Shown: positions 1-10,481 of the stretch, piece by piece | How positions within the stretch are numbered: position 1 is the stretch's first letter | How the letters are laid out: each line of letters starts with the position of its first letter | Origin: Paraglaciecola algarum | Lineage (GTDB): Bacteria; Pseudomonadota; Gammaproteobacteria; Enterobacterales; Alteromonadaceae | NCBI RefSeq assembly: GCF_021532655.1 | Contig: NZ_JAKGAS010000005.1 | Span: 124,001-188,000 of the forward strand | DNA: 64,000 nt | Direction: 5' to 3' | Program-made: the position numbers and the translations under genes | The notes under the pieces: model-generated | Seen by the model: only the letters and a program-made list of their open reading frames with translations | The model's database searches: none | Told to the model about the DNA's origin: nothing

Positions 1-230
1 TGCTCTTGAATAAAAGTTCGCTCTCCCGAAACCACTATATCCTGCACCGGTGCTTTTTGTTCGTCCTCTAACCACACACTTAACTTAATGCCAGCGAAGA
101 CCAATAAAACCAAAACCGTAATAAAAAACGCCAACCCTAAATAAAACTGAGATCCTTTAACCCCTTGCCTCTGAGCGGATACATCCGCACGTTTAACCGC
201 TCTTTTATCAAGAGCAGGCACCTCATTCAT
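1..230 (-). CDS. ftsQ: Cell division protein FtsQ, N-terminal part (cut by window edge)
   Basis: Translating the minus strand from the ATG at 230 gives an open frame to the window edge (76 codons). It has a basic cytoplasmic leader (residues 1-27), one hydrophobic segment (about 29-48, FYLGLAFFITVLVLLVFAG), then the start of a periplasmic region (PVQDIVVSGERTF) resembling the first strand of the POTRA domain. FtsQ is a bitopic divisome protein that binds FtsB/FtsL and links early to late division proteins. Its ATG overlaps the ddlB TGA (ATGA), the usual ddlB-ftsQ order. The identification rests on position, topology and the POTRA-like start; most of the protein lies outside the window. Confidence 0.88.
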   Translation of the reverse strand, partial: MNEVPALDKRAVKRADVSAQRQGVKGSQFYLGLAFFITVLVLLVFAGIKLSVWLEDEQKAPVQDIVVSGERTFIQE

Positions 231-1177
231 TTTACCAAATCCGTTGTGGCCAGTACCGCTAAAGATAATTCAGCAAAACTCAATCCTGCTTGCTTAGCCG
301 CCAATGGCACCAAACTTTTTTCGGTCATGCCTGGTGCGGTATTCGCTTCAAGTAAATAAAAACGGCCAAGTTGATCACGCATAAAATCAACACGTCCCCA
401 GCCGGAGCCAGCAACCGCATCAAAAGCCTCTAATGCTAGTTCAGCTAACTGTGATTCTTCATCAGCAGTTAAACCACTTGGGCAGGTATAAACCGTGCTA
501 TCAGTTTGATATTTTGCGGCATAATCATAAAAATCACGGGGAGTAGACATACTGATCGATGGCAACGCTTGGCCATTCAGTATGCTGACGGTATATTCTG
601 AACCATGAACGAACTGCTCAATCAAAACTTTATTATCATATTTAAAAGCGTTTTGAACGGCTGTTTCTAGTTGTAGCGCACTATTCACGCGGGCCATACC
701 TATGCTAGATCCTTCTTGCGCAGGTTTAACCATTACCTCATCCCCTAAGCTTGCCATTATAGCCTTGCATGATCCTGCATCAAAGCTTCTTTTGTCAGCA
801 ATTTTATAATTTGCTGTGGGCAGACCTAAACTTTGCCAAACTTGTTTACTACGGATTTTATCCATACACAAAGCGGACCCCAGCACACCTGTACCTGTGT
901 AAGGCAAATTGAGCTGTTGCAATGCACCTTGTAGTGAACCATCTTCACCACCACGGCCATGCAAAACAATCACTACACGTTCAAATTTTTGACTGATTAA
1001 CTCTGTTAAACTTTGTTCTGCTGGATCAAATTTATGGGCATCTACTCCTAGGCTCGTTAAACCGACTAACACAGCTTGGCCTGAATTAAGCGAAACCTCA
1101 CGCTCAGCCGAAGTTCCGCCAAACATAACAGCGACTTTTCCGTATTCAGCAGGTAATTTAAGATTTTGCTCTATCAC
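227..1177 (-). CDS. ddlB: D-alanine--D-alanine ligase (DdlB type)
   Basis: A 316-residue ATP-grasp ligase that joins two D-alanines for the UDP-MurNAc-pentapeptide in the cytoplasm. Visible family motifs are [11 protein letters not shown] (residues 19-29), HGRGGEDG (73-80), the ATP-grasp segment [11 protein letters not shown] (151-161) and the Mg/substrate loop EANTAPGMT (about 277-285). Its length is close to the roughly 306 residues of E. coli DdlB. The ATG overlaps the murC stop by 4 bp and its stop overlaps the ftsQ start, so it is translationally coupled inside the dcw operon. Nothing looks degenerate. Confidence 0.97.
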   Translation of the reverse strand: MIEQNLKLPAEYGKVAVMFGGTSAEREVSLNSGQAVLVGLTSLGVDAHKFDPAEQSLTELISQKFERVVIVLHGRGGEDGSLQGALQQLNLPYTGTGVLGSALCMDKIRSKQVWQSLGLPTANYKIADKRSFDAGSCKAIMASLGDEVMVKPAQEGSSIGMARVNSALQLETAVQNAFKYDNKVLIEQFVHGSEYTVSILNGQALPSISMSTPRDFYDYAAKYQTDSTVYTCPSGLTADEESQLAELALEAFDAVAGSGWGRVDFMRDQLGRFYLLEANTAPGMTEKSLVPLAAKQAGLSFAELSLAVLATTDLVK

Positions 1178-2658
1178 TGTTCTAACCCTTGCAGCAACAC
1201 ACTTGGTTCTAATTCTGCTCGTTGTAAATGTTTTGCGATTTGGCCGATATTACCGGCACCTTGGGTTAAAACTATGTCTTGATCATTCAAAGTTTCAGCT
1301 AATAATTTGGGTAATTCTTGGATACTCGACACATAAATCGGCTCCAACTGACCTCGTTGACGAATTGAACGACATAAAGAACGGCTATCTGCACCATCAA
1401 TAGGCTCTTCACCAGCCGAATACACTTCTAACAATAACAACACATCAACCTGCGAAAGTACTTTTACAAAGTCTTCATATAAATCTCGCGTACGAGTATA
1501 TCTATGAGGTTGATAAGCCATGACTAAACGACGGTCAGGCCAGTTATTTCTTGCAACCGCAATAGTGGCTTCTACTTCAGTAGGGTGATGACCATAATCA
1601 TCCACTAAGATAGCTTGGCCTTTAGATGTGGCATAATCCCCTAAAAATTCAAATCGACGGCCAATTCCTGAAAATCCACCTAAAGCTTCAACTATTGCCT
1701 GGTCTTCGATACCTTCGTCACTAGCAACAGCAATAGCGGCCAATGAATTTAGTACGTTATGCTGACCTGGAATATTCACAGTGACCTTAAGAGGTGGTAA
1801 AACTTGATTAGCCATGTCTTTACGTAACACTTCAAACGTACTTTGGTTAAAACCTAATTGAATATTCACCGCTCTAACATCAACACCTTCAGATACACCG
1901 TAAGTTAGATACTTACGACCAATACGCGGAAGTAACTCTTTAATTACCGGATCATCGCCACACAACACTGCTAATCCGTAAAAAGGCAAATTGTGTAAAA
2001 AGTCGATGTAGGTATCTTGCATCTTCTGGAAATCACCTTGGTAAGTTTCCATATGATCGGCTTCGATATTTGTGACCACTGATACCATAGGTTGTAAGTG
2101 CACAAACGACGCATCACTCTCGTCAGCCTCGGCAATTAAATATTGGCTATCCCCTAAACGCGCATTGGTGCCTGCACTATTTAATAAACCACCTATTACA
2201 AAAGTGGGATCTAATTTAGCTTTAGCAAAAATGGTGGCAAGTAAACTGGTGGTAGTTGTTTTACCGTGAGTACCGGCTACTGCAATGCCATGTCGAAAAC
2301 GCATCAACTCTGCTAACATTTCAGCTCGGCGAATCACCGGCACACGCTTTTCATTGGCTGCGGCAATTTCTGGATTAGTGGGATCGATAGCGCTGGACAC
2401 AACCACTACGTTTGCTAATTCTACATTTGATGCCAAGTGGCCAAAATAGATTGTGGCTCCCAAATTTTCTAAACGCTCGGTCATGGCATTGGCTTGTTTA
2501 TCAGAACCTGAAATAGCATAACCTTCATTTAACAATACTTCGGCAATACCACCCATTCCAGCTCCACCAATACCAACAAAGTGGATGTGTTTAATACGGC
2601 GCATCTCTGGCACATGATAATGAATAGGACTATCTACCTTGTTGGCGGCTAAATTCAT
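1174..2658 (-). CDS. murC: UDP-N-acetylmuramate--L-alanine ligase
   Basis: MurC adds L-Ala to UDP-MurNAc, the first cytoplasmic amino-acid step of peptidoglycan precursor synthesis. From the ATG at 2658 the protein has 494 residues (E. coli 491) and starts MNLAANK... followed by VPEMRR and [10 protein letters not shown] (28-37), which align with the E. coli N-terminus. The ATP P-loop [10 protein letters not shown] is at 128-137, with a Mur ligase C-terminal domain beyond. Two further in-frame starts, ATG 2676 and GTG 2694, are created by an 18-bp tandem repeat. The GTG overlaps the murG stop and would add SRESS-type repeats (12 residues). Which start is used cannot be told from sequence; 2658 fits homologs best. 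Confidence 0.96.
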   Translation of the reverse strand: MNLAANKVDSPIHYHVPEMRRIKHIHFVGIGGAGMGGIAEVLLNEGYAISGSDKQANAMTERLENLGATIYFGHLASNVELANVVVVSSAIDPTNPEIAAANEKRVPVIRRAEMLAELMRFRHGIAVAGTHGKTTTTSLLATIFAKAKLDPTFVIGGLLNSAGTNARLGDSQYLIAEADESDASFVHLQPMVSVVTNIEADHMETYQGDFQKMQDTYIDFLHNLPFYGLAVLCGDDPVIKELLPRIGRKYLTYGVSEGVDVRAVNIQLGFNQSTFEVLRKDMANQVLPPLKVTVNIPGQHNVLNSLAAIAVASDEGIEDQAIVEALGGFSGIGRRFEFLGDYATSKGQAILVDDYGHHPTEVEATIAVARNNWPDRRLVMAYQPHRYTRTRDLYEDFVKVLSQVDVLLLLEVYSAGEEPIDGADSRSLCRSIRQRGQLEPIYVSSIQELPKLLAETLNDQDIVLTQGAGNIGQIAKHLQRAELEPSVLLQGLEQ

Positions 2659-2709
2659 GCTGCTTTCTCGGCTCATGCTGCTTTCTCGGCTCACGCTGCT
2701 TTCTCGCTT
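2656..2709 (-). repeat. 18-bp tandem triplication across the murG stop / murC start
   Basis: On the plus strand catgctgctttctcggct occurs at 2656-2673 and 2674-2691, followed by a third, slightly diverged copy beginning cacgctgctttctcg at 2692. In the coding sense each copy carries a purine-rich GAGAAAG segment and a start codon (ATG 2658, ATG 2676, GTG 2694). The outermost copy also holds the murG TGA. The repeat therefore multiplies the translational-coupling junction and encodes repeated SRESS at a possible MurC N-terminus. Confidence 0.93.
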
Positions 2710-3782
2710 ATTTCTATACAATAATCTGCCACTTGTTGTGCAGCATCTAATCGAGCAACAGTTTTAGCTTTGTTACCCATTTCAATTAATAACTTTGGCG
2801 ATTGAATACAATCAGCCAATAAATGATTTAAAGACTCTACGGATAACTCCTTTTGCGGCAATAAATACGCTCCCTGCACTTCAACTAGCACTTGAGCATT
2901 TTTTGTTTGATGGTCATCTACCGCATGGGGTAAAGGTACAAAAATCGCTGCCACTCCTGATGCAGCGACTTCGGCTACAGTCAGGGCACCAGCACGGCAA
3001 ATCACTAAATCCGCCCAATCGTATGCTGCTGGAATGTCATCGATGAATTCACATATTTCGCAATTAACATGGTTATCCATCAGAGGTTGATAAGCCTGTT
3101 GTACTTTTTGTAAATGTCCTGCGCCTGTTTGATGGCGAACATTAAAACCTTGTAAGCCTTTCAGGGCTAATGGCAAAGTTTCATTCAAAACCTGCGCCCC
3201 TAAACTTCCACCCACAACCAATAAATTTAGCGGGATATTCACTTGTTGCTTACTCGGTAATTGGGCAAACTCTGCTCTGACAGGATTGCCTACCCAAGTA
3301 TATTTATTCACATCGTTAGCTGACTGCTGTTTCACAAAGGTATTATCGAATCCGGTAAATATATGCTCAGCAAAATTAGCTAACCATTTGTTGGTTAACC
3401 CAGGCACCGCATTTTGTTCATGTAAAACTAGTGGCACTCTATTTAACCATGCTGCAATTCCACCTGGTCCACTGGCGAAGCCGCCTAAACCAATCACTAA
3501 ATTAGGTTTATATTGTTTGATCACCTTATGTGCCTGATAAATAGACTTAATAACTTTAAAGGGTGCAGCTAATAGTTTTAACAGACCATTGTTGCGTACA
3601 CCGACTACATCGATAAAACTAATTTCATAGCCTGCTTGGGGTACTAACTGAGCCTCCATTCTTCCTTTTGTACCTAACCAATGCACTTGCCAGCCTTTGG
3701 CAGCTAGGTCTTTAGCCACAGCTAACCCAGGAAACACATGCCCTCCGGTTCCACCGGCCATCACTAAAATACGTTTAGTCAT
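2691..3782 (-). CDS. murG: Undecaprenyldiphospho-MurNAc-pentapeptide beta-GlcNAc transferase
   Basis: MurG is a peripheral inner-membrane GT-B glycosyltransferase that converts lipid I to lipid II using UDP-GlcNAc. From the ATG at 3782 it has 363 residues. The acceptor-site loop GGTGGH is at 10-15, HEQN at 121-124, GGSLGA at 191-196, and the UDP-GlcNAc region RAGALTVAE at about 263-271 with DDHQTKNA at 289-296. The frame is open to a start at 3824, but 3782 is preferred because [14 protein letters not shown] matches family N-termini and a CGGAG ribosome-binding site lies about 8 nt upstream. It overlaps ftsW by 8 bp. Its stop sits inside the 18-bp repeat at the murC junction. Confidence 0.96.
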   Translation of the reverse strand: MTKRILVMAGGTGGHVFPGLAVAKDLAAKGWQVHWLGTKGRMEAQLVPQAGYEISFIDVVGVRNNGLLKLLAAPFKVIKSIYQAHKVIKQYKPNLVIGLGGFASGPGGIAAWLNRVPLVLHEQNAVPGLTNKWLANFAEHIFTGFDNTFVKQQSANDVNKYTWVGNPVRAEFAQLPSKQQVNIPLNLLVVGGSLGAQVLNETLPLALKGLQGFNVRHQTGAGHLQKVQQAYQPLMDNHVNCEICEFIDDIPAAYDWADLVICRAGALTVAEVAASGVAAIFVPLPHAVDDHQTKNAQVLVEVQGAYLLPQKELSVESLNHLLADCIQSPKLLIEMGNKAKTVARLDAAQQVADYCIEISEKAA

Positions 3783-5103
3783 ATTTAGCTCCGGAAAAAT
3801 CGTTGGACACGACTTGTGTTTCATCGATTACTTCATCTAATACTTCAGCCACTTTTTGTTTAGGCTTTTTATTAGTTGTACGCTTTTTATTGGATTTAGC
3901 AGCCCCTTTATTTAAGGCTTGGATCCCGTCCACCCGCATTTCAAAATCAATTCGTAACAATAACGCCACAGCTATGGCCATGATGATGGTGCTGGAACCG
4001 CCATAACTTAATAATGGAAAAGTTAAACCTTTAGTGGGTAATATTCCGGCACTAGCACCTACGTTTACAGCAGTTTGCAAACTAAACCAGATACCAATTG
4101 AATAAGCTAAGTATGCGTCAAATGGACGTTCCTTAGTTAAGGCTTGATTACCGATGCGTAGTGCTTTCATGACAATCACTAACATAATAATCAGTACACA
4201 TAACACACCTATAAAGCCCAATTCCTCAGCTAAAATGGCCATAATAAAATCGTTATAAGCTTCAGGTAAGTATTCGAGTTTTTGTAGACTATTACCTAAA
4301 CCTTGGCCAAATAATTCACCTCTGCCATAAGCCATTAAAGATTGAGTCAACTGGTAACCACTACCAAAAGGGTCGGCCCATGGATCCAGAAATGAAGTCA
4401 CTCGTTTAACCCGGTATTCTTCAAATACTATGAGTAACACCACAGCTAAACTACCAGCAATTACTAAACTGAAAAACTGCCATAACTTTGCACCAGCCAA
4501 AAATAACAAACCAATAGTGGTACAAAACATCACCACCACTGTGCCTAAATCAGGTTGCATCAAAAGTAAGACTGCCAGTACAAAAAATATCGCTAATGGT
4601 TTGATAAAACCTTTAATGTTTTCGGTGACTTCTTCGTGTCTTCGAACTAAATATCCTGCTAAGTAACAAAAGAAAAATAACTTAGCCGGCTCAGCTACTT
4701 GTACAGTAATTGGCCCAAGCACTAACCATCGGGTACTACCATTCACTGTACGACCAATCAATAACACAGATATTAGAAGTAGAATGGCTAATAGTAATAA
4801 CCACACATTGGTTTTGCGCCACCAATACATAGGTATTTGTAGTACACACATAGCAATGCCAAGTGCCAATACTATGTAGATAGAATGGCGAATGGCGATA
4901 TGAAATGGGTTATGGAATATGCGCTCAGCTGCAGGCATAGAAGCAGACGTAACCACCACTAGGCCAAAAGATAACAATGCGATACACAATAAAATTAACC
5001 AAAGGTCATAGGGTTTAAAGCTCTCTTGCTGATCTACTTTGTCATGCTTTAGTTTAAACAATTGTTTTAACGGACTAGTATTCCCCTGAGTTATTGCTGT
5101 CAT
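3775..5103 (-). CDS. ftsW: SEDS peptidoglycan polymerase FtsW
   Basis: FtsW is the polytopic SEDS glycosyltransferase that works with FtsI to make septal peptidoglycan from lipid II. From the ATG at 5103 (442 residues) there are about ten hydrophobic segments, a conserved loop (GRGELFGQGLGNS then LPEAYNDFIMAILAEELGF), and the late-TM signature GILPTKGLTFPLLSYGGSS. The start overlaps the murD TGA as ATGA and has an AAGGAG site 8 nt upstream, so the longer reading from 5136 is not needed. A basic then acidic C-terminal tail (KKRTTNKKPKQK..., about 40 residues) extends past the last membrane segment and makes the protein somewhat longer than E. coli FtsW (414). Confidence 0.96.
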   Translation of the reverse strand: MTAITQGNTSPLKQLFKLKHDKVDQQESFKPYDLWLILLCIALLSFGLVVVTSASMPAAERIFHNPFHIAIRHSIYIVLALGIAMCVLQIPMYWWRKTNVWLLLLAILLLISVLLIGRTVNGSTRWLVLGPITVQVAEPAKLFFFCYLAGYLVRRHEEVTENIKGFIKPLAIFFVLAVLLLMQPDLGTVVVMFCTTIGLLFLAGAKLWQFFSLVIAGSLAVVLLIVFEEYRVKRVTSFLDPWADPFGSGYQLTQSLMAYGRGELFGQGLGNSLQKLEYLPEAYNDFIMAILAEELGFIGVLCVLIIMLVIVMKALRIGNQALTKERPFDAYLAYSIGIWFSLQTAVNVGASAGILPTKGLTFPLLSYGGSSTIIMAIAVALLLRIDFEMRVDGIQALNKGAAKSNKKRTTNKKPKQKVAEVLDEVIDETQVVSNDFSGAKYD

Positions 5104-6416
5104 GCTGCTAACTCCTTGACCGCTTGTGCAAAACATTCACCACGTTCTTGGTAGTTAGTAAACATGTCTAAACTGGCACAGGCAGGTGACAATAAAACCA
5201 CATCATTTACCGCAACATGCTGAGCTGCAAGTTGCACGGCTTCGGTTAAGTTATTAACTTGGAAAGTACCCTCTTTTAGAGCAGCAATTTGGTGTCCATC
5301 TCGACCAAAAGTAATTAACACCTCTACTGAGTTTTGCAGGACTTCAGCCAATGGAGAAAAGTCTGCGCCTTTTCCATCACCACCAGCAATTAAAATCAAT
5401 TTTCCCTGAATACTGGCTCGTAAACCATAAATTGCGGCCAGAGTAGCGCCGACATTGGTGGCTTTAGAATCATTGATCCAGCGCACATTGTTATGCACAG
5501 AAACTGTTTGGCACCTATGGGGTAACCCATTAAATTCAGTCGCGGCTAGTTTGATACTTGCCTGATCAATTCCAGCTGATAATGCTAAGGCCGCTGCTGC
5601 TTGAATGTTCAACATATTATGTTGACCTACCAACAAACATTTTTGGCTTGACAAAAAGCTTTGACCATCAAGCAAAATATGCTGTTTTTCAGGATCCCAA
5701 GAGAAGCCTTGCTCAGATGCAGATAAACCAAAGGTTAGAGCTTCGGTTATTTTTGACTCGTCGATTGGATGGGCTAAAGCATCATCTCGATTGATTACTG
5801 AGACTTGTGCATTATCAAATATCTTTAACTTAGCTTGTTGGTAACTAAATAAATCACCATGACGGTCTAAGTGGTCTTCACTCACGTTTAACACAGTGGC
5901 CACTAAAGGCTGTAAAGAATAAGTGGTGTCTAGCTGAAAACTAGATAACTCAAGCACAAATATATCCGCATCTTGGTCTAGCAGATCTAAAACAGGCACG
6001 CCAACATTGCCGCCCATCAAGACTTTTTTACCCGCTTGTTTGCACATAGCTGCCACCAAGTGAGTCACAGTAGTTTTGCCATTTGAGCCAGTTATGGCAA
6101 TCACAGGCTTAGTATTAAACTGAGCAAATATTTCAATATCACCAATGACTTTTACGCCGGCTTCTATCACCTGTTTAAATACAGGCGTATTTAAGTTTAC
6201 CCCTGGGCTGACCACCACTAAATCAGCATTGAGCAGGAGCTTAATGTCTAACTCACCTAAAATAACAGGAACATCTAGTTCAATATTTAAAGACTCTCGA
6301 CTATCCATAGCCACAAGGTTGGCTCCTTTAGCTGATAAAAATCGTAGGCAAGACTGGCCCGTTAGGCCCAATCCCACTACTACAATATTTTTATTTGCTA
6401 ATACCAAACTTGTCAC
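5100..6416 (-). CDS. murD: UDP-N-acetylmuramoylalanine--D-glutamate ligase
   Basis: MurD adds D-Glu to UDP-MurNAc-L-Ala in the cytoplasm. The 438-residue protein, the same length as E. coli MurD, has an N-terminal nucleotide-fold start VVVGLGLTGQS (about 12-22), the Mur ligase P-loop TGSNGKTT (109-116), HRCQ and NDSKATN in the substrate-binding region, and a C-terminal Mur domain ending in LLSPACASLDMF. It follows mraY after 14 bp and overlaps ftsW by 4 bp, so coupling within the dcw operon is expected. No oddities were seen. Confidence 0.97.
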   Translation of the reverse strand: MTSLVLANKNIVVVGLGLTGQSCLRFLSAKGANLVAMDSRESLNIELDVPVILGELDIKLLLNADLVVVSPGVNLNTPVFKQVIEAGVKVIGDIEIFAQFNTKPVIAITGSNGKTTVTHLVAAMCKQAGKKVLMGGNVGVPVLDLLDQDADIFVLELSSFQLDTTYSLQPLVATVLNVSEDHLDRHGDLFSYQQAKLKIFDNAQVSVINRDDALAHPIDESKITEALTFGLSASEQGFSWDPEKQHILLDGQSFLSSQKCLLVGQHNMLNIQAAAALALSAGIDQASIKLAATEFNGLPHRCQTVSVHNNVRWINDSKATNVGATLAAIYGLRASIQGKLILIAGGDGKGADFSPLAEVLQNSVEVLITFGRDGHQIAALKEGTFQVNNLTEAVQLAAQHVAVNDVVLLSPACASLDMFTNYQERGECFAQAVKELAA

Positions 6417-6430
6417 TTAAGTACTTTCCT

Positions 6431-7513
6431 TTATCTTAATTTTAAGGTGGCCAAACCGATTAACACTAAAATCAAAGATATGATCCAAAACCTAACTATT
6501 ACTCTTGGTTCGGGCCAACCTTTCAATTCATAATGATGATGAATAGGTGCCATTCTAAAGATACGTTTACCTCTTAATTTGAACGAACCTACTTGCAAAA
6601 TTACCGACAAGGTCTCTGCAACAAATAAACCGCCCATGATAAACAACACAATTTCTTGTCTGATTAACACCGCTAAAATGCCTAAAGTACCGCCTAAGGC
6701 CAGTGAGCCGACATCCCCCATAAAGACTTGCGCCGGATAAGTGTTAAACCATAAGAACCCTAATCCCGCACCAACCATAGCGGTACATACCACTACTAGT
6801 TCGCTGGTTAATGGCAGATAAGGAATATTTAGATAGGCAGAAAAATTCACATGGCCAGTGGCATAAGCAAAAATGGCAAACGCTCCTGCCACCAAGATAG
6901 TCGGCACTATGGCCAGGCCATCTAAACCGTCGGTTAGATTTACCGCATTACTGGTACCTACAATCACAAAATAGGTCACCACAATAAATAACATACCCAA
7001 TTGCGGCATAACTTCTTTAAAGAAAGGCACTAACAAGGCTGTTTCGGCAGGATTTTGTTGGGCAGAATATAAATATAACGCAACACCAATCGCCACAATT
7101 GATTGCCAAAAATATTTCCAGCGAGCAATTAGACCTCTGGCGTCTTTACGAATAACTTTACGGTAGTCGTCTATAAAACCAATAATGCCGTAACTCACCA
7201 ACACAAAAAGGGTTACCCAAACATATCGATTAGTTAAATCTGCCCATAACAACACACTGCTCACTATGGCTGCTAAAATTAGTAAGCCCCCCATTGTAGG
7301 TGTGCCTGATTTAGCCAAATGAGATTCAGGCCCATCATCACGTACCGTTTGGCCGATTTGCATTCTTTGTAACCAAGTAATCATTTTAGGCCCAATGATC
7401 AAAGCCATAGCTAAAGCGGTTAAAGTGCTTAAAATGGCACGCAAAGTAATATATTCAAATACTCGAAAACCAGAATCAAATTGCTGTAGCCAATCGGCTA
7501 GCCACATCAACAT
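6431..7513 (-). CDS. mraY: Phospho-N-acetylmuramoyl-pentapeptide-transferase
   Basis: MraY transfers phospho-MurNAc-pentapeptide to undecaprenyl phosphate, making lipid I in the inner membrane. The 360-residue polytopic protein has GTPTMGG (70-76), FIDDYRK with the paired aspartates (113-119), NLTDGLDGL (192-200), MGDVGS (265-270) and the HHHYE motif (325-329), all hallmarks of the family. The start at 7513 is chosen because MLMWLA aligns with E. coli MLVWLA and a GGGAG site lies 8 nt upstream. A second Met at 7507 would give a TGATG overlap with murF. Length equals E. coli MraY. Confidence 0.97.
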   Translation of the reverse strand: MLMWLADWLQQFDSGFRVFEYITLRAILSTLTALAMALIIGPKMITWLQRMQIGQTVRDDGPESHLAKSGTPTMGGLLILAAIVSSVLLWADLTNRYVWVTLFVLVSYGIIGFIDDYRKVIRKDARGLIARWKYFWQSIVAIGVALYLYSAQQNPAETALLVPFFKEVMPQLGMLFIVVTYFVIVGTSNAVNLTDGLDGLAIVPTILVAGAFAIFAYATGHVNFSAYLNIPYLPLTSELVVVCTAMVGAGLGFLWFNTYPAQVFMGDVGSLALGGTLGILAVLIRQEIVLFIMGGLFVAETLSVILQVGSFKLRGKRIFRMAPIHHHYELKGWPEPRVIVRFWIISLILVLIGLATLKLR

Positions 7514-8925
7514 GCAATGCGCTCCCTAACCCTTTCAAGCTTTCCCAATGGAGAGTCCTCCAAGGCTTTTACTACTAACTCCATTCGGGCACTACGTGAG
7601 CCTTTAACCAAGATACTAATATCACATTTTTCAAAAATGACGTGTTCATTTAAAAACTCGATCATTTGAGCTAACTCACTAAAATGTTTACCCTTTTGCT
7701 CAAATACAGCACTGGCGCTTTGGCTTAATACACCTAAACTGTACAACTCATCAATGCCCTGTTGTTTAGCATATTCGCCTACTTTTTCATGGTAATAACG
7801 GGCTTTTTCACCCAATTCCGCCATGTCACCTAATAACAATATTTTTCGGCCAGCAAAACTAGATAACAAGTCAATAGCTGCATTAACCGAAGCCACATTC
7901 GCGTTGTATGTATCATCAATAATTTTGACTTGATTAGTTAACTGTTTAACTTGTAAACGCCCAGACACATGAGGCATTGCTCGTAAACCTTCTTGCACAT
8001 CACTAAGGCTAGCGCCCACTTCCATAGCTAATGAAGCTGCCACTAGTGCGTTACTCACATTGTGCGTGCCTGGCAGAGCTAGTGTAATACCAATACGACC
8101 TGTAGGTGTAACCAAATCAAACTGAGCACAGCCGTCTAAGCCTAAGGTAATATCTTCAGCAAACACATCAGCTGCTTTTTCAGCTGAAAAAGTTTGTACT
8201 TTGTTGTACTTGAGTTTTCCTAACCAATAATCAGCAAACTGACTATCTGCATTAACTATTGCTAAGCCTTTATTCGCCCCCTTCTCTGATAGTCCTTTAA
8301 ATATTTCACTTTTGGCGCGCGCTACACCTAATAAACTGCCAAATCCTTCTAAGTGAGCAGCAGCAGCATTCACTATGGTAGCCACGTCCGGCTTAACTAA
8401 GTTGGTGGTATAAGCAATTTCACCTAAATGGTTGGCACCCATTTCAATCACTGCAAACTCGTGATGTCTTTCTAACCGCAATAATGTCATGGGCACACCA
8501 AGATCATTATTGAAGTTACCTTTAGTGGCTAATACTTTTCCACGGCGAGACAAAATAGCCGCTACCATTTCTTTAACCGTGGTTTTACCACTACTACCAG
8601 TAATACCAATAGTTTTAGGTGCCACCTCAGCTTTGACTGCCGCACCCAATCGACCTAAAGCTAATTTGGTATCGTCAACTAAAATACAAGGTAAGTCAGT
8701 ATCTATTTTGCGGGAGACGATTAAACCAATAGCGCCTTTTTCTTTAGCTTGTTGTGCAAACTTATGACCATCAAAATTAGGCCCGACTAAAGCTAAAAAA
8801 AGATCACCAGGCTGAATGCTTCGAGTGTCGGTACTCACACCTGACACCACTATGCTACTGTCAAATTGACCTAATAGTTGTCCCTGGGCCTGCTCAGCGA
8901 CCCAAGAAAGTGAAACCGGGATCAT
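7507..8925 (-). CDS. murF: UDP-N-acetylmuramoyl-tripeptide--D-alanyl-D-alanine ligase
   Basis: MurF adds the D-Ala-D-Ala dipeptide supplied by Ddl to the UDP-MurNAc-tripeptide. The 472-residue protein shows an N-terminal MurF-type domain ([20 protein letters not shown], about 29-48), the P-loop TGSSGKTT (109-116), the central [10 protein letters not shown] and [10 protein letters not shown] segments, and [16 protein letters not shown] in the C-terminal part. It overlaps murE by 4 bp (ATGA) and mraY by 7 bp. It is somewhat longer than E. coli MurF (452). Confidence 0.97.
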   Translation of the reverse strand: MIPVSLSWVAEQAQGQLLGQFDSSIVVSGVSTDTRSIQPGDLFLALVGPNFDGHKFAQQAKEKGAIGLIVSRKIDTDLPCILVDDTKLALGRLGAAVKAEVAPKTIGITGSSGKTTVKEMVAAILSRRGKVLATKGNFNNDLGVPMTLLRLERHHEFAVIEMGANHLGEIAYTTNLVKPDVATIVNAAAAHLEGFGSLLGVARAKSEIFKGLSEKGANKGLAIVNADSQFADYWLGKLKYNKVQTFSAEKAADVFAEDITLGLDGCAQFDLVTPTGRIGITLALPGTHNVSNALVAASLAMEVGASLSDVQEGLRAMPHVSGRLQVKQLTNQVKIIDDTYNANVASVNAAIDLLSSFAGRKILLLGDMAELGEKARYYHEKVGEYAKQQGIDELYSLGVLSQSASAVFEQKGKHFSELAQMIEFLNEHVIFEKCDISILVKGSRSARMELVVKALEDSPLGKLERVRERIAC

Positions 8926-10481
8926 ACGTTTTTCCCCTTTTGAAATTGTGATACAAACAAACGCTCATCGTATGCCAGTGATTGATTACCTATTATTTGA
9001 TATTGTTCGTGTCCTTTGCCGGCCACTAAAATCATATCGCCTGCAACTGATTGACTAGCTGCCAGCTGAATAGCTTGTTTACGATCATGTTCAACCGTGA
9101 TGACATCTGGATTTCTGCAACCCGCTAAAATGTCATTTATAATTAAGTTTGGATCTTCACTGCGTACATTGTCGTCAGTCAAAATCACACTATCTGCTAA
9201 TTGTTCAGCTATTTCGCCCATTAATGAACGTTTACCTGAATCTCTGTCTCCACCACAACCAAACACACAATACAGCTTGCCTTGGCAATGTTGCCTAGTA
9301 GCCTGTAAGGCTTTTTCTAATGCATCTGGAGTATGGGCGTAATCTACCACTACTGTGGCTGATTGTGGACGGGTGAATATTTCCATGCGCCCCGCGACTG
9401 GTTTTAATTTTTGCGCTACATAAGCAATTTGTTTTAGGCTTTTACCTAGGCAAAGTTGTGCACAAATTGCTGCTAACACGTTAGATACATTAAATTGCCC
9501 TAACAATGCCAAACGTAACTCACAATCTCCCCAAGAGGATTGCAAAGACATACGGATCCCCGATGAGCTGTAATGCACATTTTTAGCAATACAATACTTA
9601 TGGGTTCCAGGCACAGCTTGAGCTTGAATAGTTTGACCAAACAACACGCAAGTAGCTGAACTTGGCACCTCAGCTAACCAGTTTTTATGTTCTACATCGT
9701 CAGCATTTATCACCACAAAAGCTAATTCGGGCTGAGCTAATAATTGCCTTTTGGCTGCCGCGTATGCCGACATTGAGCCGTGATAATCTAAATGATCACG
9801 GGTTAAGTTGGTAAACACAGCTACGTCAGTTTTAATGGCTTTGATACGATTTTGAACTAAAGCATGAGACGAAGCTTCTAAGGCCACTTGAAAAGCACCA
9901 TCTCCTACAAATTCAGCCAGCAATGCTTGCATACTTATGGCGTCAGGTGTGGTATTAACCGTGGTTTGTAAACTAGCTCCAGCTTTTGGCTGATACATAC
10001 CGGCACCTAAGGTACCAATAGACGCTGCTTGCTCCCCCAATAAATTTGCTAATTGGCTAGTCAACTGCACGGTAGACGTTTTACCATTGGTGCCAGTGAT
10101 GGCAATCACAGAAAGAGAATTGGCCGGAAACTGATAAAACCAGCCAGCTAATTCAGACAATTTTTCTGGAAGTCGATAAAACCCTACGACCAAACTTTGT
10201 TCACGCATTTGCACACAGCCGTGCTCTGATGGATTGTCACATTCAGCCAAAATCACTTTAGCGCCTAGACTCACAGCTTGAGGAATAAAATCTCGGCCAT
10301 CTCGGACATGCCCTTTGACTGCCACAAACGCTTTATGGATCGACACATCACGACTGTCTAACACTAGGCCACTGATCATGATATCTGGCGCATCTATCGA
10401 AAAGTGCGCTAACAAAGGTTTGATACTTTGATCAAACGCTTGAGGGAATTGATTATCAATAGTCACCATATCAGCCTGCAT
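8922..10481 (-). CDS. murE: UDP-N-acetylmuramoyl-tripeptide synthetase (meso-DAP-adding)
   Basis: MurE adds the third residue of the stem peptide, meso-diaminopimelate in Gram-negatives. The 519-residue protein has DSRDV near residue 42, the P-loop TGTNGKTS (129-136), HTPDALEKAL in the central domain, and the amino-acid-selecting motif DNVR at 437-440. The E. coli motif is DNPR; here Pro is Val, while the Asp, Asn and Arg are kept. The start at 10481 has an AGGAG site 5 nt upstream and overlaps ftsI by 11 bp. Specificity for meso-DAP is inferred from the retained Asn and Arg and from lineage. Confidence 0.95.
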   Translation of the reverse strand: MQADMVTIDNQFPQAFDQSIKPLLAHFSIDAPDIMISGLVLDSRDVSIHKAFVAVKGHVRDGRDFIPQAVSLGAKVILAECDNPSEHGCVQMREQSLVVGFYRLPEKLSELAGWFYQFPANSLSVIAITGTNGKTSTVQLTSQLANLLGEQAASIGTLGAGMYQPKAGASLQTTVNTTPDAISMQALLAEFVGDGAFQVALEASSHALVQNRIKAIKTDVAVFTNLTRDHLDYHGSMSAYAAAKRQLLAQPELAFVVINADDVEHKNWLAEVPSSATCVLFGQTIQAQAVPGTHKYCIAKNVHYSSSGIRMSLQSSWGDCELRLALLGQFNVSNVLAAICAQLCLGKSLKQIAYVAQKLKPVAGRMEIFTRPQSATVVVDYAHTPDALEKALQATRQHCQGKLYCVFGCGGDRDSGKRSLMGEIAEQLADSVILTDDNVRSEDPNLIINDILAGCRNPDVITVEHDRKQAIQLAASQSVAGDMILVAGKGHEQYQIIGNQSLAYDERLFVSQFQKGKNV

